This document shows positions 1-8,712 of a stretch of 52,044 nucleotides of DNA, piece by piece. How positions within the stretch are numbered: the first letter of the stretch is position 1; each line of letters begins with the position of its first letter. The stretch spans positions 1-52,044 of the forward strand of contig JAUWLF010000018.1 in the NCBI GenBank assembly GCA_030613785.1, in the 5' to 3' direction. This DNA comes from Chloroflexota bacterium (GTDB lineage: Bacteria; Chloroflexota; Anaerolineae; UBA7937; B3-Chlor). A program made the position numbers and the translations under genes. The notes below the pieces were generated by a model. That model was not told the DNA's origin. It did no database searches and worked only from the letters and a program-made list of their open reading frames with translations.

Positions 1-1493
1 ATAGCCTCGGCGAGATGCGCCGTCTCGATGGTCTTTGAGCCCGCCAAGTCGGCAATGGTGCGACCCAGTTTCAGGACACGATGGAACGCCCTTGCGCTCA
101 TCTGCAACTGCTGCATCGCCGCACGCAGGAGGCTCCGACCAGCTTCGTCTATCTGACAGTACTCCCGCACCTCGGCTGGCCCCATGTCCGCATTGCAGGA
201 CAGCCCGCTGTCGGCGAAGCGCTGGCGCTGTGTCCGGCGGGCCCTCTCGACTCGGCCGCGGATGGCCTCCGAAGGCGCTCCCAGGCGGTCGTCAGTGAGC
301 TTCTCGTACTGCACGCGGGGCACCTCGACGTGGATGTCTATGCGGTCCAAGAGGGGACCTGACAGGCGCTTCTGGTAGCGGCTGACCATCGATAGACCGC
401 ACGTACACTCCTTGGTGGGGTCGCCGAAGTACCCGCAAGGACAAGGGTTCATCGCCGCTAGCAAGGTGAAGTTGGCGGGGAAGGTGAGGGTGCCCTGGGC
501 GCGACTGATGGTCACCACCTTGTCCTCCATGGGCTGCCGCATCACCTCCAGCACTCGCGTGCCGAACTCGGGCACCTCGTCCAGGAAGAGTATGCCATGG
601 TGAGCCAAGCTTATCTCACCGGGGCGGGGCCACTGCCCTCCGCCAACCAGTCCCGCGTGGCTGATGGTGTGATGCGGTGCGCGGAAGGGGCGATGGCGGA
701 TGAGAGGTGTCTCGGGGGGCAGTAGTCCCGATACGCTGTAGATCTTCGTCACGTCGAGGGCTTCGTCAATGCTCATGCTGGGCAGGATAGAGGGCATGGC
801 CCGGGCCAAAAGGGTCTTGCCAGCACCGGGAGGGCCGGTCATTAGCACGTTGTGACCACCGCTAGCCGCCACCTCCAAGGCTCTCTTGACGTGTTCCTGC
901 CCTTTGACGTGGGCCATGTCGGTGACGTACTCGGGAGCCCCCTCGTCTTCGATGTCGAAGTCTGGCTGGTACGGCTCTATCTCCTCCAGGCCCTGGAGCT
1001 GCATCGCTAGTTGACCCAGCGTCTCTACGGGGATGACCTCCAGTCCTTGAATGAGGGAGGCTTCAGGGGCGTCAACACTGGGTACATAGACCCGCTTGAA
1101 GCCCTGGTCCTTGGCCACGCTAGCCAGGGGGAGGATCCCATTCGTGTGGCGGACAGCGCCGTCCAAGGAGAGTTCGCCGATGAAGAGGGAGGAATCGACG
1201 TCGGCCCAGACCTGGTCATTGGCCATGATGATGCCGAGGGCGATAGGGAGGTCGTAGGCAGGGCCTTCTTTGCGGAGGTCGGCTGGGGCCAGATTGACGG
1301 TGAGGCGCGTTCCGGGAAAGGCGAGGCCGGAGTTCTTGATGGCCGCGCGGACGCGTTCCCGGGATTCCTGGACGGCGGTGTCGGGGAGGCCCACGACGGT
1401 GAATCTGGGCAGGCCTCTGGAGATGTCCACTTCGACCTGGACGATGGCTCCTTCGAGCCCGATGACCGCGCAACTGAAAACCTTGGCCAGCAT
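1..1493 (-). CDS. comM: ComM/YifB-family AAA+ ATPase (Mg-chelatase-like), 3' end beyond window
   Basis: About 497 codons are visible and the frame is still open at the left edge, so only the last few residues are missing (the family is about 500 residues). The order is an N-terminal S5-like ChlI domain (about residues 1-180), then an AAA+ domain with Walker A GPPGAGKT (codons near 813-836) and Walker B LLFLDEVPEF, then a C-terminal part carrying the [20 protein letters not shown] stretch. In other bacteria ComM is a hexameric helicase that promotes branch migration during integration of transformed DNA; that role here is family knowledge. The ATG at 1491-1493 is preceded by AAAGGAG at suitable spacing. 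A short decayed copy of its middle lies at 2712-2812, suggesting a local duplication. Confidence 0.93.
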   Translation of the reverse strand, partial: MLAKVFSCAVIGLEGAIVQVEVDISRGLPRFTVVGLPDTAVQESRERVRAAIKNSGLAFPGTRLTVNLAPADLRKEGPAYDLPIALGIIMANDQVWADVDSSLFIGELSLDGAVRHTNGILPLASVAKDQGFKRVYVPSVDAPEASLIQGLEVIPVETLGQLAMQLQGLEEIEPYQPDFDIEDEGAPEYVTDMAHVKGQEHVKRALEVAASGGHNVLMTGPPGAGKTLLARAMPSILPSMSIDEALDVTKIYSVSGLLPPETPLIRHRPFRAPHHTISHAGLVGGGQWPRPGEISLAHHGILFLDEVPEFGTRVLEVMRQPMEDKVVTISRAQGTLTFPANFTLLAAMNPCPCGYFGDPTKECTCGLSMVSRYQKRLSGPLLDRIDIHVEVPRVQYEKLTDDRLGAPSEAIRGRVERARRTQRQRFADSGLSCNADMGPAEVREYCQIDEAGRSLLRAAMQQLQMSARAFHRVLKLGRTIADLAGSKTIETAHLAEA

Positions 1494-1582
1494 GTCGCCC
1501 TCTCCTTTGGTGTCAGCAGGAGTCTAACACATAGCGGAGCGGGGAGCAAGAGACGGTGACAAGCCGCTGCGTCCTCAGCCTG

Positions 1583-1664
1583 GGCAAGTCATTTCACCAG
1601 GGGAAGGGTAGCGCTGAACTGGTCGGTGCCGGCGCGCTGGAGCAGTTCGAACACGAGTATCTCC
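1583..1664 (-). pseudogene. Remnant of the isochorismatase-like gene 3' end
   Basis: About 80 bases closely match the 3' end of the intact isochorismatase-like gene (2888-2965), including the stretch around its stop codon, and then similarity ends abruptly. The rest of 1494-1900 shows no convincing gene on either strand. With the comM remnant at 2712-2812 this reads as the scar of a tandem duplication of the isochorismatase-comM segment. The identity was judged by eye. Confidence 0.7.
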
Positions 1665-1900
1665 TTGCAGGCAATTCTCGTAGACCGACTGCGCAGCGAC
1701 GCTTCTCGTCTAAGTCGTCCGTTTCCGCTGCCAGCCAGAGCCAGGCGCGGGTCAGGAGGGGGTGGAGGCGATCGAGGTGGCGGACTGTGAGCTTTGCCGT
1801 AGCGGTTCGCACAGTGTCAAGCATGATCGCTACAGATGCAACAAGGTCGCTGATTCACCAAACAACGGCCCATCGATACTCAACCGGAACGCACGCGGTC

Positions 1901-2155
1901 CTATTTGACCAGCTTCAATCGCTTCATGTCTTGCACTGTCCAACTGGTGTCCTCAAGTATTGCCTTCAGGAGCTTTGGGCCGTAGGTCATGTGTGGATGA
2001 TAGTGAATGGAAACGCGCCTCCTATCTTCGTGTAGGTATATCTGCTGTGCCCCAGTCCTCACGTCTCGGACCCATCCATCTTTTTCCAGGGCCTTCATCA
2101 ATTCACCGGCAGTCTTGTTCTTGAGTTGCTGCCAGATATTGTGAGGATACTTCAT
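1901..2155 (-). CDS. hicA: HicA-like mRNA interferase toxin
   Basis: This 84-residue basic protein has the HicA/YcfA dsRBD-like layout: an N-terminal helix (TAGELMKALEKDGWVRD), a strand with glutamine and tyrosine, then a strand with histidines (VSIHYHPHMTYGPKLLKAIL). HicA toxins cleave mRNA and are held in check by HicB. The catalytic His is usually in a G-SH-x-y context; here the corresponding position reads GAQQIYL and His appears later, so the active site may be altered. It overlaps the upstream hicB by 4 nt, which implies translational coupling. Gene order is hicB then hicA. Confidence 0.72.
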   Translation of the reverse strand: MKYPHNIWQQLKNKTAGELMKALEKDGWVRDVRTGAQQIYLHEDRRRVSIHYHPHMTYGPKLLKAILEDTSWTVQDMKRLKLVK

Positions 2156-2457
2156 GCCATCTGTACTGCTATGTTCTCCAGATACTCGCGCTCAGCAGAC
2201 CAACATTGCCACACAGGCTTCCGGCGGGTCGTCGGCACTCGAATACCGATCGGAATCGGATCACCGTGATTGATCAACGACAATATGTACGCAACGGCGG
2301 CATCCTTCGCGTTTTCCAACGCTTCCTCAGCCGTTGCGCCACCAGTGTGCAGACCCTTGAGTGCCGGACAATAGGCGTGATACTCATCTTCATCCGGCTC
2401 AACAACAAAATGAAGCTGGAACTCCAGCTTCACTGACTTGGCGTCCGCCGTGTACAT
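2152..2457 (-). CDS. hicB: HicB-like antitoxin
   Basis: This 101-residue acidic protein has the HicB partial RNase H-like fold: FQLHFVVEPDEDEYHAYCPA followed by LKGLHTGGATAEEALENAKD. It should neutralise the HicA encoded immediately downstream and may repress the operon, although no separate DNA-binding domain is evident in the short C-terminus. The start at 2457 is chosen because AGGAGG lies 5 nt upstream. A longer in-frame extension to 2550 would begin inside the predicted -10 box, so it is unlikely. Confidence 0.78.
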   Translation of the reverse strand: MYTADAKSVKLEFQLHFVVEPDEDEYHAYCPALKGLHTGGATAEEALENAKDAAVAYILSLINHGDPIPIGIRVPTTRRKPVWQCWSAEREYLENIAVQMA

Positions 2458-2548
2458 CCTGCCCTCCTCTTCCTCCAGCAGATTGTCGCGCGCTACGACG
2501 GTCCGAGCGAATACACAGTTCCTATATGTAGTGGCTGACTTCATGAAC

Positions 2549-2577
2549 ATTATACCACAAGATCACGCAAAAGGCAA
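2549..2577 (-). promoter_or_regulatory. Predicted sigma70 promoter of hicBA
   Basis: On the minus strand a TTGCCT -35 box (2572-2577) and a perfect TATAAT -10 box (2549-2554) are separated by 17 nt. Transcription would start near 2542, about 85 nt upstream of the hicB ATG at 2457. Confidence 0.7.
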
Positions 2578-2711
2578 GGGTTATTCGAGTAGGCCACGCA
2601 ACAGCCGTAGCGGGGTCGTGGTGCACGGGTTACACCCACCCGCATGGAGATTCAAACCAAGCACAACACCCGCTCCAGTTCCATTGCCGTATTTGCGAGC
2701 TGCACGCCCAC

Positions 2712-2812
2712 GGGTTCATCGCCGCCAGCAAGGTGAAGTTGGCGGGGAAGGTGAGGGTGCCCTGGCGGCGAATGGTCACGACCTTGTCCTCCATGGGCTG
2801 CCGCGTTGCCTC
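2712..2812 (-). pseudogene. Remnant of comM (internal fragment)
   Basis: Read on the minus strand, this encodes [11 protein letters not shown], then a short deletion, then [18 protein letters not shown], matching an internal stretch of intact comM (about 440-550). Similarity stops on both sides and no ATPase motif is retained. It lies between the hicBA promoter and the intact isochorismatase-like gene. It pairs with the remnant at 1583-1664. Confidence 0.8.
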
Positions 2813-2893
2813 TACCGCCCCGTCAATGGTCGTGGTGGGCAGTGTGGGTAGCACAACAAACGACACACTCCGAATCCGCACAGAGCGAGCAAG

Positions 2894-3436
2894 TCATTTC
2901 ACCAGCGGAAGTGTAGTCCTGAACTCGTCGGTGCCAGCGCGCTGGAGCAGTTCGAAGATCAGCATCTCCGTGGAGGTGATCACGGCGCCGGCCTGGCGCA
3001 TCCTCTGTAAGCCGATGTTGCAGTTCTCCACTGTTCTAGAGGAGGTAGCATCGCTGACCACGTGAACGGTGAATTGAGGCAGCGCATGCAGGGCTGTCTG
3101 CGCCACGCAGATGTGGGTCTCCACCCCAGTAAGGATCAGCGTGTTCCGCCCGGTCTCTTGGACTGCCTGCTCAAACTCATCGCTGTGGAAGCAGTTGAAG
3201 ACGAGCTTCGGGATGGGCCGGGTATCTGGAATCAGGCCCCTGATCTCGGGGAGGGTAGCCCCCAGCTTCTCTTGTTCGGTCAGGAAGACCGGGAGTCCGA
3301 TGATCTGCGAGAACTTGAGAAGCCGGACTACGTTGTCGATGACCTTCTCCTCGTTGGCGATGACGGGCATCAGCTTCTCTTGCACGTCAACGACGACCAG
3401 GACGCTGTCTTCCTTCACTATCAGGTTGTCAGTCAA
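2894..3436 (-). CDS. Isochorismatase-like cysteine hydrolase (YcaC type)
   Basis: This complete 180-residue protein has the isochorismatase-fold catalytic triad in context: Asp in LVVVDVQEKL, Lys in PKLVF, and Cys in GVETHICV. The family hydrolyses C-N or ester bonds in small molecules. The closest architecture is YcaC-like, whose physiological substrate is generally unknown, so none is assigned. A decayed copy of its 3' end sits at 1583-1664. The enzyme should be cytosolic, since no signal peptide is visible. Confidence 0.85.
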   Translation of the reverse strand: MTDNLIVKEDSVLVVVDVQEKLMPVIANEEKVIDNVVRLLKFSQIIGLPVFLTEQEKLGATLPEIRGLIPDTRPIPKLVFNCFHSDEFEQAVQETGRNTLILTGVETHICVAQTALHALPQFTVHVVSDATSSRTVENCNIGLQRMRQAGAVITSTEMLIFELLQRAGTDEFRTTLPLVK

Positions 3437-3463
3437 AGAATCATTCCCGGTCGTGGCAACCCC

Positions 3464-6091
3464 CTAGGTTCCGCTGACTTGCTTGCGCCGCAGACGAAAG
3501 GGAAAGAGCAACCAGAGGATGAGAGTCGCGAGCCCGAAAGCGGAAATCAGGATCAACAATGCCTGCACCCCGTTCTGTTGTAGTGCTTGTACATCGGAAG
3601 CGTTGGGATTGAGCAGGAAGTGGTAGAAGCAGAAGAAAACCACCGAGAAGAACACGAACCAGGCGCTTGTTCTCCAGCTCCAGATGTCGCCCCCCTCGGT
3701 GACGCCCAAAGGGAGTAGCGCGAAGAACACTCCTTGTAGGCTGATCAAGAAGATGGTCAGGAAGAGGGGTTCCAGCTCGGCAAGAGCAGCGGGCAAGAAA
3801 GCCGTGGCCGTCCACAGGATGAAGCCGCCAGCGAGAATGGTCAGCAGGACAAGGGCCGCCCTCTTGCCAGAGCTGGCAATGCCTGCGACCTTGGGCATCA
3901 GATACATGGCACCCACGATCCCGTACAGATACCCTGGCTTGAAATCCAAGGCGCGAGACAGTATCACACAAGCGACGGCGATGGCGATGCCGATCCACTG
4001 CACCCTGCTTTCGGTCTTGGTTGTAGGAGCCCAGCGTCGGTGTGCAAACAGATCTGAGCCCAACTCCAACCCGCTCACAGCGACAGCAGACACGAAGAGG
4101 GTAAGCAGAAGCCCCAGTCTCTCAGGGCTGAAGACGCCGATGTCAGGGTCCAGGAATGAGTCGATGAATGAGGTGGCAAGGAGCACAATCAGCCACATCA
4201 GTAGGAGCCTGCCTCGGCCTTGTTCTGTCGCACCGCGAAGAGATGAGCCAACCGCGCCGAGGGCACCTGCGAGCGGGCGGGGAATGAGTCTACCGAAAGC
4301 CCCAGCCAATTCGTCACGGTAGTCCTTAAGGATCGAGTTGAAGAGGGTGGAAGTGAGCCCGAAGAAGAGCACACAGAAGAGGGCCAATACCAGGTTGGTG
4401 CCCACCACCTTGGGCTCGATGGACACCTGAGTGGGACCCACAATGCCCGGCAATTCCCTGGTCACAACTGGTGCTGCCGGAGATCTCGGGGACGAGAACT
4501 GCGAAGTGTTGCCGTTTGCCTCTATGGCACTCGCAGTGACATTGGGTCCTGTGAACGTGCCTTGAGGCGTGCGGAATGTGAAGTCACCTTGCTCGTCAGC
4601 AGTGATCCTCCCCTCAAAGACGCGCCCTTCATCGTCCTCATCGGAGAAGACCTCTACGCTGGAGTTAGGTGGGGCGGTGCCTCTGATGACCCGCGTGCCA
4701 ACATAGGTGACTATCGGCGGGGCCAGTTCTGTGTCGCCACCTTCCGAATTGTGGATTCCCAATCCCTGGTTGTCGTGGATGGAATTGCCGGTGATGACGT
4801 TGCCCAAGGTGTCAGAGCCATACACCCCCACACCGTTTGCGCCGTTGTAGGCGATGATGTTCCCCGGACCGATCACGTTCGGCCCGGCGCCATCGTGAAC
4901 AAGCACGCCCTGGTCTGCATTACCCAAGGCTGCCGTGCCACTGAAGTCAGTGCCGATGTAGTTGCCGCTAACGATGTTGTCCATGACGCCGGTGGTCTCG
5001 ATCCTGACGCCACAATCGCCATTGGCGCTGATGACATTCCGCTCCCCAGATGTGGAGCCACCGATGAGGTTGTTCTGTACACCGTCGCCAAGGGTGATGC
5101 CTGGCCCTGCGTTGGGAATCGCCGCCGTGCCACCAGCGTTGGTGCCGACATAGTTGCCGCTGATGATGTTGTGCGTCACGCCGCTGCCGGCTACGTTTAC
5201 TCCACCGGAGTGATTGCCGCTGATGAGGTTGCGCTCGGCAGCACTAGCGCCGCCGATGAGGTTGTTCTGGGTGCTGTTTCCGAGATTGACCCCAAAGTTG
5301 CCGTTAGGAATTGGGGCTGTGCCAGAGGCGTCCGTGCCGATGTAGTTGCCGAGGACGGTGTTGTACGTCGTGCCGCTGTCGTGTATGAACACGCCATCCC
5401 ACACGTTGCCGCTGATGAGGTTGCTCTCCCCTGCCCTAGCGCCGCCAACGCGATTGTGCTGAGCGCCCTCAAGGATGGCGACTCCCATGGCTGCATTGCC
5501 TATGGCTGCCGTGCCGGTGGCGTCGGTGCCGACGAAGTTGCCAACTACCAAGTTGTAATCTGCCCCCTGCCCGGTGATGTGCACACCATCAGCACCGTTG
5601 CCGCTGATCAGGTTGCAATCGCCGCTGCAAGCCACATACGGCGTGGCATTGCTCCCACCGATCACGTTGTTGCTGGCCCCGCTATCTATCCAGATGCCAT
5701 GGTCAGGGAAGTAGAGGATCTGCAACCCCTTGATCACGTTTCCGTCCGACACGATGTGGAAACCCGGTCCGGCCTCTAGGCCGCGGCCGTTTAGAATCAC
5801 CCCGGCGTTGGCTGCATCGATGGCCACTTCGCCTTGTGTCAGTTCCGGCAGTGCAGAATTCACGCTGATCATGGCCGGGTTGTCCGGCGGGAAGACGGTG
5901 GGCTCGAAGGTGATGGTGGTTCCAGGGGAGGCTCTTTGAAGCGCGTCTCGCAGGGTACCTGGCCCAGAGTCGGCTGTGCTGGTGACGACTATGGCTTGCT
6001 GGTGGGGCGCCGCTGGAGTGGTGGACACTGGCGCTGCGACGGCTATGGCGACTGCAACCGCTGTTGCTGCGAAGAAGACCTTTGGTTTCAT
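3464..6091 (-). CDS. Beta-helix repeat protein with C-terminal multi-span membrane domain
   Basis: The 875-residue product has a signal peptide (MKPKVFFAATAVAVAIAVAA), then a DSGPGTLRDALQ motif typical of surface parallel beta-helix proteins. Four 64-residue repeats follow, each with NLISGN, GNYIGTD and NNLIGG elements. After a short beta-sandwich-like region (PNSSVEVFSDEDDEGR) come about eight hydrophobic segments from about residue 555 to the end. The beta-helix should lie outside the membrane. ATG 6091 is preferred over the upstream GTG 6109 because GGAGG lies 6 nt before it. Fusion of a surface beta-helix to a polytopic membrane domain is unusual. No function is assigned. Confidence 0.85.
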   Translation of the reverse strand: MKPKVFFAATAVAVAIAVAAPVSTTPAAPHQQAIVVTSTADSGPGTLRDALQRASPGTTITFEPTVFPPDNPAMISVNSALPELTQGEVAIDAANAGVILNGRGLEAGPGFHIVSDGNVIKGLQILYFPDHGIWIDSGASNNVIGGSNATPYVACSGDCNLISGNGADGVHITGQGADYNLVVGNFVGTDATGTAAIGNAAMGVAILEGAQHNRVGGARAGESNLISGNVWDGVFIHDSGTTYNTVLGNYIGTDASGTAPIPNGNFGVNLGNSTQNNLIGGASAAERNLISGNHSGGVNVAGSGVTHNIISGNYVGTNAGGTAAIPNAGPGITLGDGVQNNLIGGSTSGERNVISANGDCGVRIETTGVMDNIVSGNYIGTDFSGTAALGNADQGVLVHDGAGPNVIGPGNIIAYNGANGVGVYGSDTLGNVITGNSIHDNQGLGIHNSEGGDTELAPPIVTYVGTRVIRGTAPPNSSVEVFSDEDDEGRVFEGRITADEQGDFTFRTPQGTFTGPNVTASAIEANGNTSQFSSPRSPAAPVVTRELPGIVGPTQVSIEPKVVGTNLVLALFCVLFFGLTSTLFNSILKDYRDELAGAFGRLIPRPLAGALGAVGSSLRGATEQGRGRLLLMWLIVLLATSFIDSFLDPDIGVFSPERLGLLLTLFVSAVAVSGLELGSDLFAHRRWAPTTKTESRVQWIGIAIAVACVILSRALDFKPGYLYGIVGAMYLMPKVAGIASSGKRAALVLLTILAGGFILWTATAFLPAALAELEPLFLTIFLISLQGVFFALLPLGVTEGGDIWSWRTSAWFVFFSVVFFCFYHFLLNPNASDVQALQQNGVQALLILISAFGLATLILWLLFPFRLRRKQVSGT
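4850..5614 (-). repeat. Four in-frame 192-nt tandem coding repeats
   Basis: Repeat units begin at about 5614, 5422, 5230 and 5038 and are each 192 nt (64 residues). Each carries the NLISGN, GNYIGTD, and NNLIGG signatures of right-handed beta-helix coils. The last unit is slightly shorter. Copy number may vary between strains. Confidence 0.85.
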
Positions 6092-6318
6092 CGGAATCCT
6101 CCGGGCCACAGGATGCTTCTTGGAGGATGGAAGGTGCCTGCAGTCGAGACTAGGTTGGGTCCTGACCTTGTCTCACTACACAGGGACTGACAATGCCGTC
6201 AACGGGCACAGGGAGGAGATCGCGCATCCCGCCATTGAGTGCTCAGAGGGGAACCTCCAACCTGACTGGCCAGATGCCCCCCTGTACCGATGGCAACACG
6301 TACACGGGCGGTAGACGC

Positions 6319-8598
6319 CTATCGTCTGTTGCGCGCTTCCTCCAGGAGCAGCTTTTGCTCTGCGGAAGCCACGTTGCGAATCGTCTGCTCCACCACGTCC
6401 CAGTTGACGGAGATGGAGTCGATGCCCCACTCCACCAGCTTGCCAGCGTACTCTGGGTAGACGCTGGGCGCCTGACCGCAGATGGAGCTCTTCATGCCCA
6501 ATTCCCGCGCCTTCTCCAGGAGCTGTCGGATATGATCCAGGACCGCTTCATCGGTCTCTCTAAACAGTGGCGCCACCAACTCGCTGTCGCGGTCTATGGC
6601 CAGGACGAGCTGCGTCAGGTCGTTGGAGCCGATGGAGATGCCTCGCACCCCCAGTTTCTGGTACTGGTCCATGTAGTAGACCACCGACGGCACCTCAGCC
6701 ATCACCCACAGGTCGAAGTCGAGGTCGTCGAAGAGGCCTGTCTCCTCTATGTAACGCACCAACACCTTCACCTCGGAAATGGTGCGTACGAAGGGCAGCA
6801 TCACGTGCAGGTTCTTGAGGCCGCGGTCTCGCACCTGCTTGACGGCCTGAAGTTCTAACATGAAGAGGTCAGGCTCCGTGACGTAGCGGAAGGAGCCACG
6901 GTAGCCAATCATGGGGTTGGCCTCGGTAGGTTCGTAGTCCTTTCCGCCCTTGAGGTCACGAAACTCGTTGGACCGGAAGTCCATGGTGCGATAGGTGATG
7001 GGACGGGGGTTGAAGGCCCGAGCGAAGGTGAGGAGACTCTTGTACATTCGTTCAACGAACATCTCAGCACCGTGCTCCTCGACGAAGCGGCGGGGGTGGA
7101 TTCCTTCACAGGCCTCGATGATCATGAACTCGGCCCGCAGCAGCCCGATGCCTTCCACGGGCATCTTCGCCACTCGTTCGGCCATGCTGGGCTCGCCGAG
7201 ATTGACCAGAACTTTGGTGGCGGTCACCGGGAGGGCGTAGCCCACAACGCCTTCGGCCTTGGCCTCTACCTTCACCGCCAGCTTGCCGGCATAGATATCG
7301 CCCGTGCTGCCGTCGACGGTGACCATGACACCATCCTCCAGTGTGGTAGAGCCGTTCTCGGTGCCCACCACGGCGGGGATGCCCAGTTCCCGGCTGACGA
7401 TGGCCGCGTGGCAGGTCATGCCACCCTGATCGGTGACGATGGCCGAAGCCTTGCGCATCAGGGGCACCCAGTCGGGCGCGGTCATCACCGTCACCAGGAT
7501 ATCACCCTCGTTGAGACGGGCGCCGTCCTCGACGGTGTTGAGAATCCTCACCTCGCCACTGGCGCGTCCCGGTGCCGCACCGAGACCGCTCAGGAGTACC
7601 TCGGCCTCGTCGACGGACAGCCCCTCAGTTGCTGCGACACCCAGGGTGGTGATGGGACGGGACTGTACGATGTAGAGCTTGTCTTTCTCAATGGCCCATT
7701 CGATGTCCTGGCCCATCCCATAATGGTCTTCGATGTCGCGGCAGACCTTGGCCACCTCGCGGATTTCGTCCTCGGTCAGAACCTGCCGGTTGCCTTCTTC
7801 GTCAGATAGCTCTATGTCAACGGTCTGACCGTCTCGGCGGACGCGCATGAACTTCTTCAACTTGACCTGCAGGTCCAGGATACTCAGATTCTTCTTGTCG
7901 ACCAGGTAGTAGTCGGGGGAGACCTCGCCGGCCACCACCGGGTCGGCGAGGCCAAAGGCCGCTTCGATGATCAGCTCGTTCGGTGCCCCGGTGGCTGGAT
8001 TCTGGGTGAAGGCCACTCCGGCCTTGTCGGCGTCCGCCATCTTCTGGATGATGACCCCCATCTCCATGCCCCAGCTATCGAATCCTTGTTTCACGCGGTA
8101 GAAGATTACCCGCGCCCCGTACAGGGAGGCCCAGCACTTCTTGACCATCTCGAGCACGTCTTTCTCACCGCGCACGTTGAGGAAGGTCTCGTTCATGCCG
8201 GCGAAGGAGGCCTCCGCGGTGTCTTCCGCCGTCGCCGAGGAACGGACGGCAACGTAGAGTTCCTCCCCTTCCTGCTGGCAGAGTTCTTTGTAGGCGTCGC
8301 TGATAAGTTTGGCGACGTCATTTGGCATCTTGGCTGCAACCACTACTCGCTTCGCCGCCTCGGCTGTCTGCTGCAACGCTGTGTTGTCATCCACATCGAG
8401 GTCTTGCAGCAGTTCCTTGAGCTCTTCCAGGATGCCGGTAGTCTCGGTGAAACGACGGTAGGCGGGCGTGGTTATGGTGAAGCCGGGAGGGACAGGCAGC
8501 CCAGCCTGGGTCATCTCCCCCAGGTTGGCTCCCTTGCCACCCGCGATATTGACATCACTTTTCGATAACTCGTTGAACCATTTTATCTCTTTAGGCAT
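6319..8598 (-). CDS. ppsA: Phosphoenolpyruvate synthase
   Basis: This 759-residue enzyme converts pyruvate, ATP and water to PEP, AMP and phosphate, the entry to gluconeogenesis. The order is an N-terminal ATP-grasp nucleotide domain (GGKGANLGEMTQAGLPVPPG; VRSSATAEDTAEASFAG), a swivelling phosphohistidine domain with GGMTCHAAIV (His397), and a C-terminal PEP/pyruvate TIM barrel (SIGSNDLTQLVLAIDRDS; ICGQAPS). Length is close to the usual 790. A pyruvate phosphate dikinase is less likely, since the size and motifs fit PpsA. The gene appears monocistronic, with the next minus gene 114 nt downstream. Confidence 0.95.
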   Translation of the reverse strand: MPKEIKWFNELSKSDVNIAGGKGANLGEMTQAGLPVPPGFTITTPAYRRFTETTGILEELKELLQDLDVDDNTALQQTAEAAKRVVVAAKMPNDVAKLISDAYKELCQQEGEELYVAVRSSATAEDTAEASFAGMNETFLNVRGEKDVLEMVKKCWASLYGARVIFYRVKQGFDSWGMEMGVIIQKMADADKAGVAFTQNPATGAPNELIIEAAFGLADPVVAGEVSPDYYLVDKKNLSILDLQVKLKKFMRVRRDGQTVDIELSDEEGNRQVLTEDEIREVAKVCRDIEDHYGMGQDIEWAIEKDKLYIVQSRPITTLGVAATEGLSVDEAEVLLSGLGAAPGRASGEVRILNTVEDGARLNEGDILVTVMTAPDWVPLMRKASAIVTDQGGMTCHAAIVSRELGIPAVVGTENGSTTLEDGVMVTVDGSTGDIYAGKLAVKVEAKAEGVVGYALPVTATKVLVNLGEPSMAERVAKMPVEGIGLLRAEFMIIEACEGIHPRRFVEEHGAEMFVERMYKSLLTFARAFNPRPITYRTMDFRSNEFRDLKGGKDYEPTEANPMIGYRGSFRYVTEPDLFMLELQAVKQVRDRGLKNLHVMLPFVRTISEVKVLVRYIEETGLFDDLDFDLWVMAEVPSVVYYMDQYQKLGVRGISIGSNDLTQLVLAIDRDSELVAPLFRETDEAVLDHIRQLLEKARELGMKSSICGQAPSVYPEYAGKLVEWGIDSISVNWDVVEQTIRNVASAEQKLLLEEARNRR

Positions 8599-8712
8599 GT
8601 TGCCTCCTCTCCAATTTCGGTTTGCTTGTCGCCAGTGCGGCTCGATGCAGGCGACACCGCGAGATACTTGCTTTTCCCAGCGCCTTGCGGTCCCTGGGAT
8701 GGACCTCGGAAC

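Noticed and set aside
1594..1824. 76-residue minus-strand frame
   Set aside because: It overlaps the isochorismatase remnant, has no ribosome site, and resembles nothing.
4562..5779. 405-residue plus-strand frame
   Set aside because: It is a shadow of the beta-helix repeats on the other strand.
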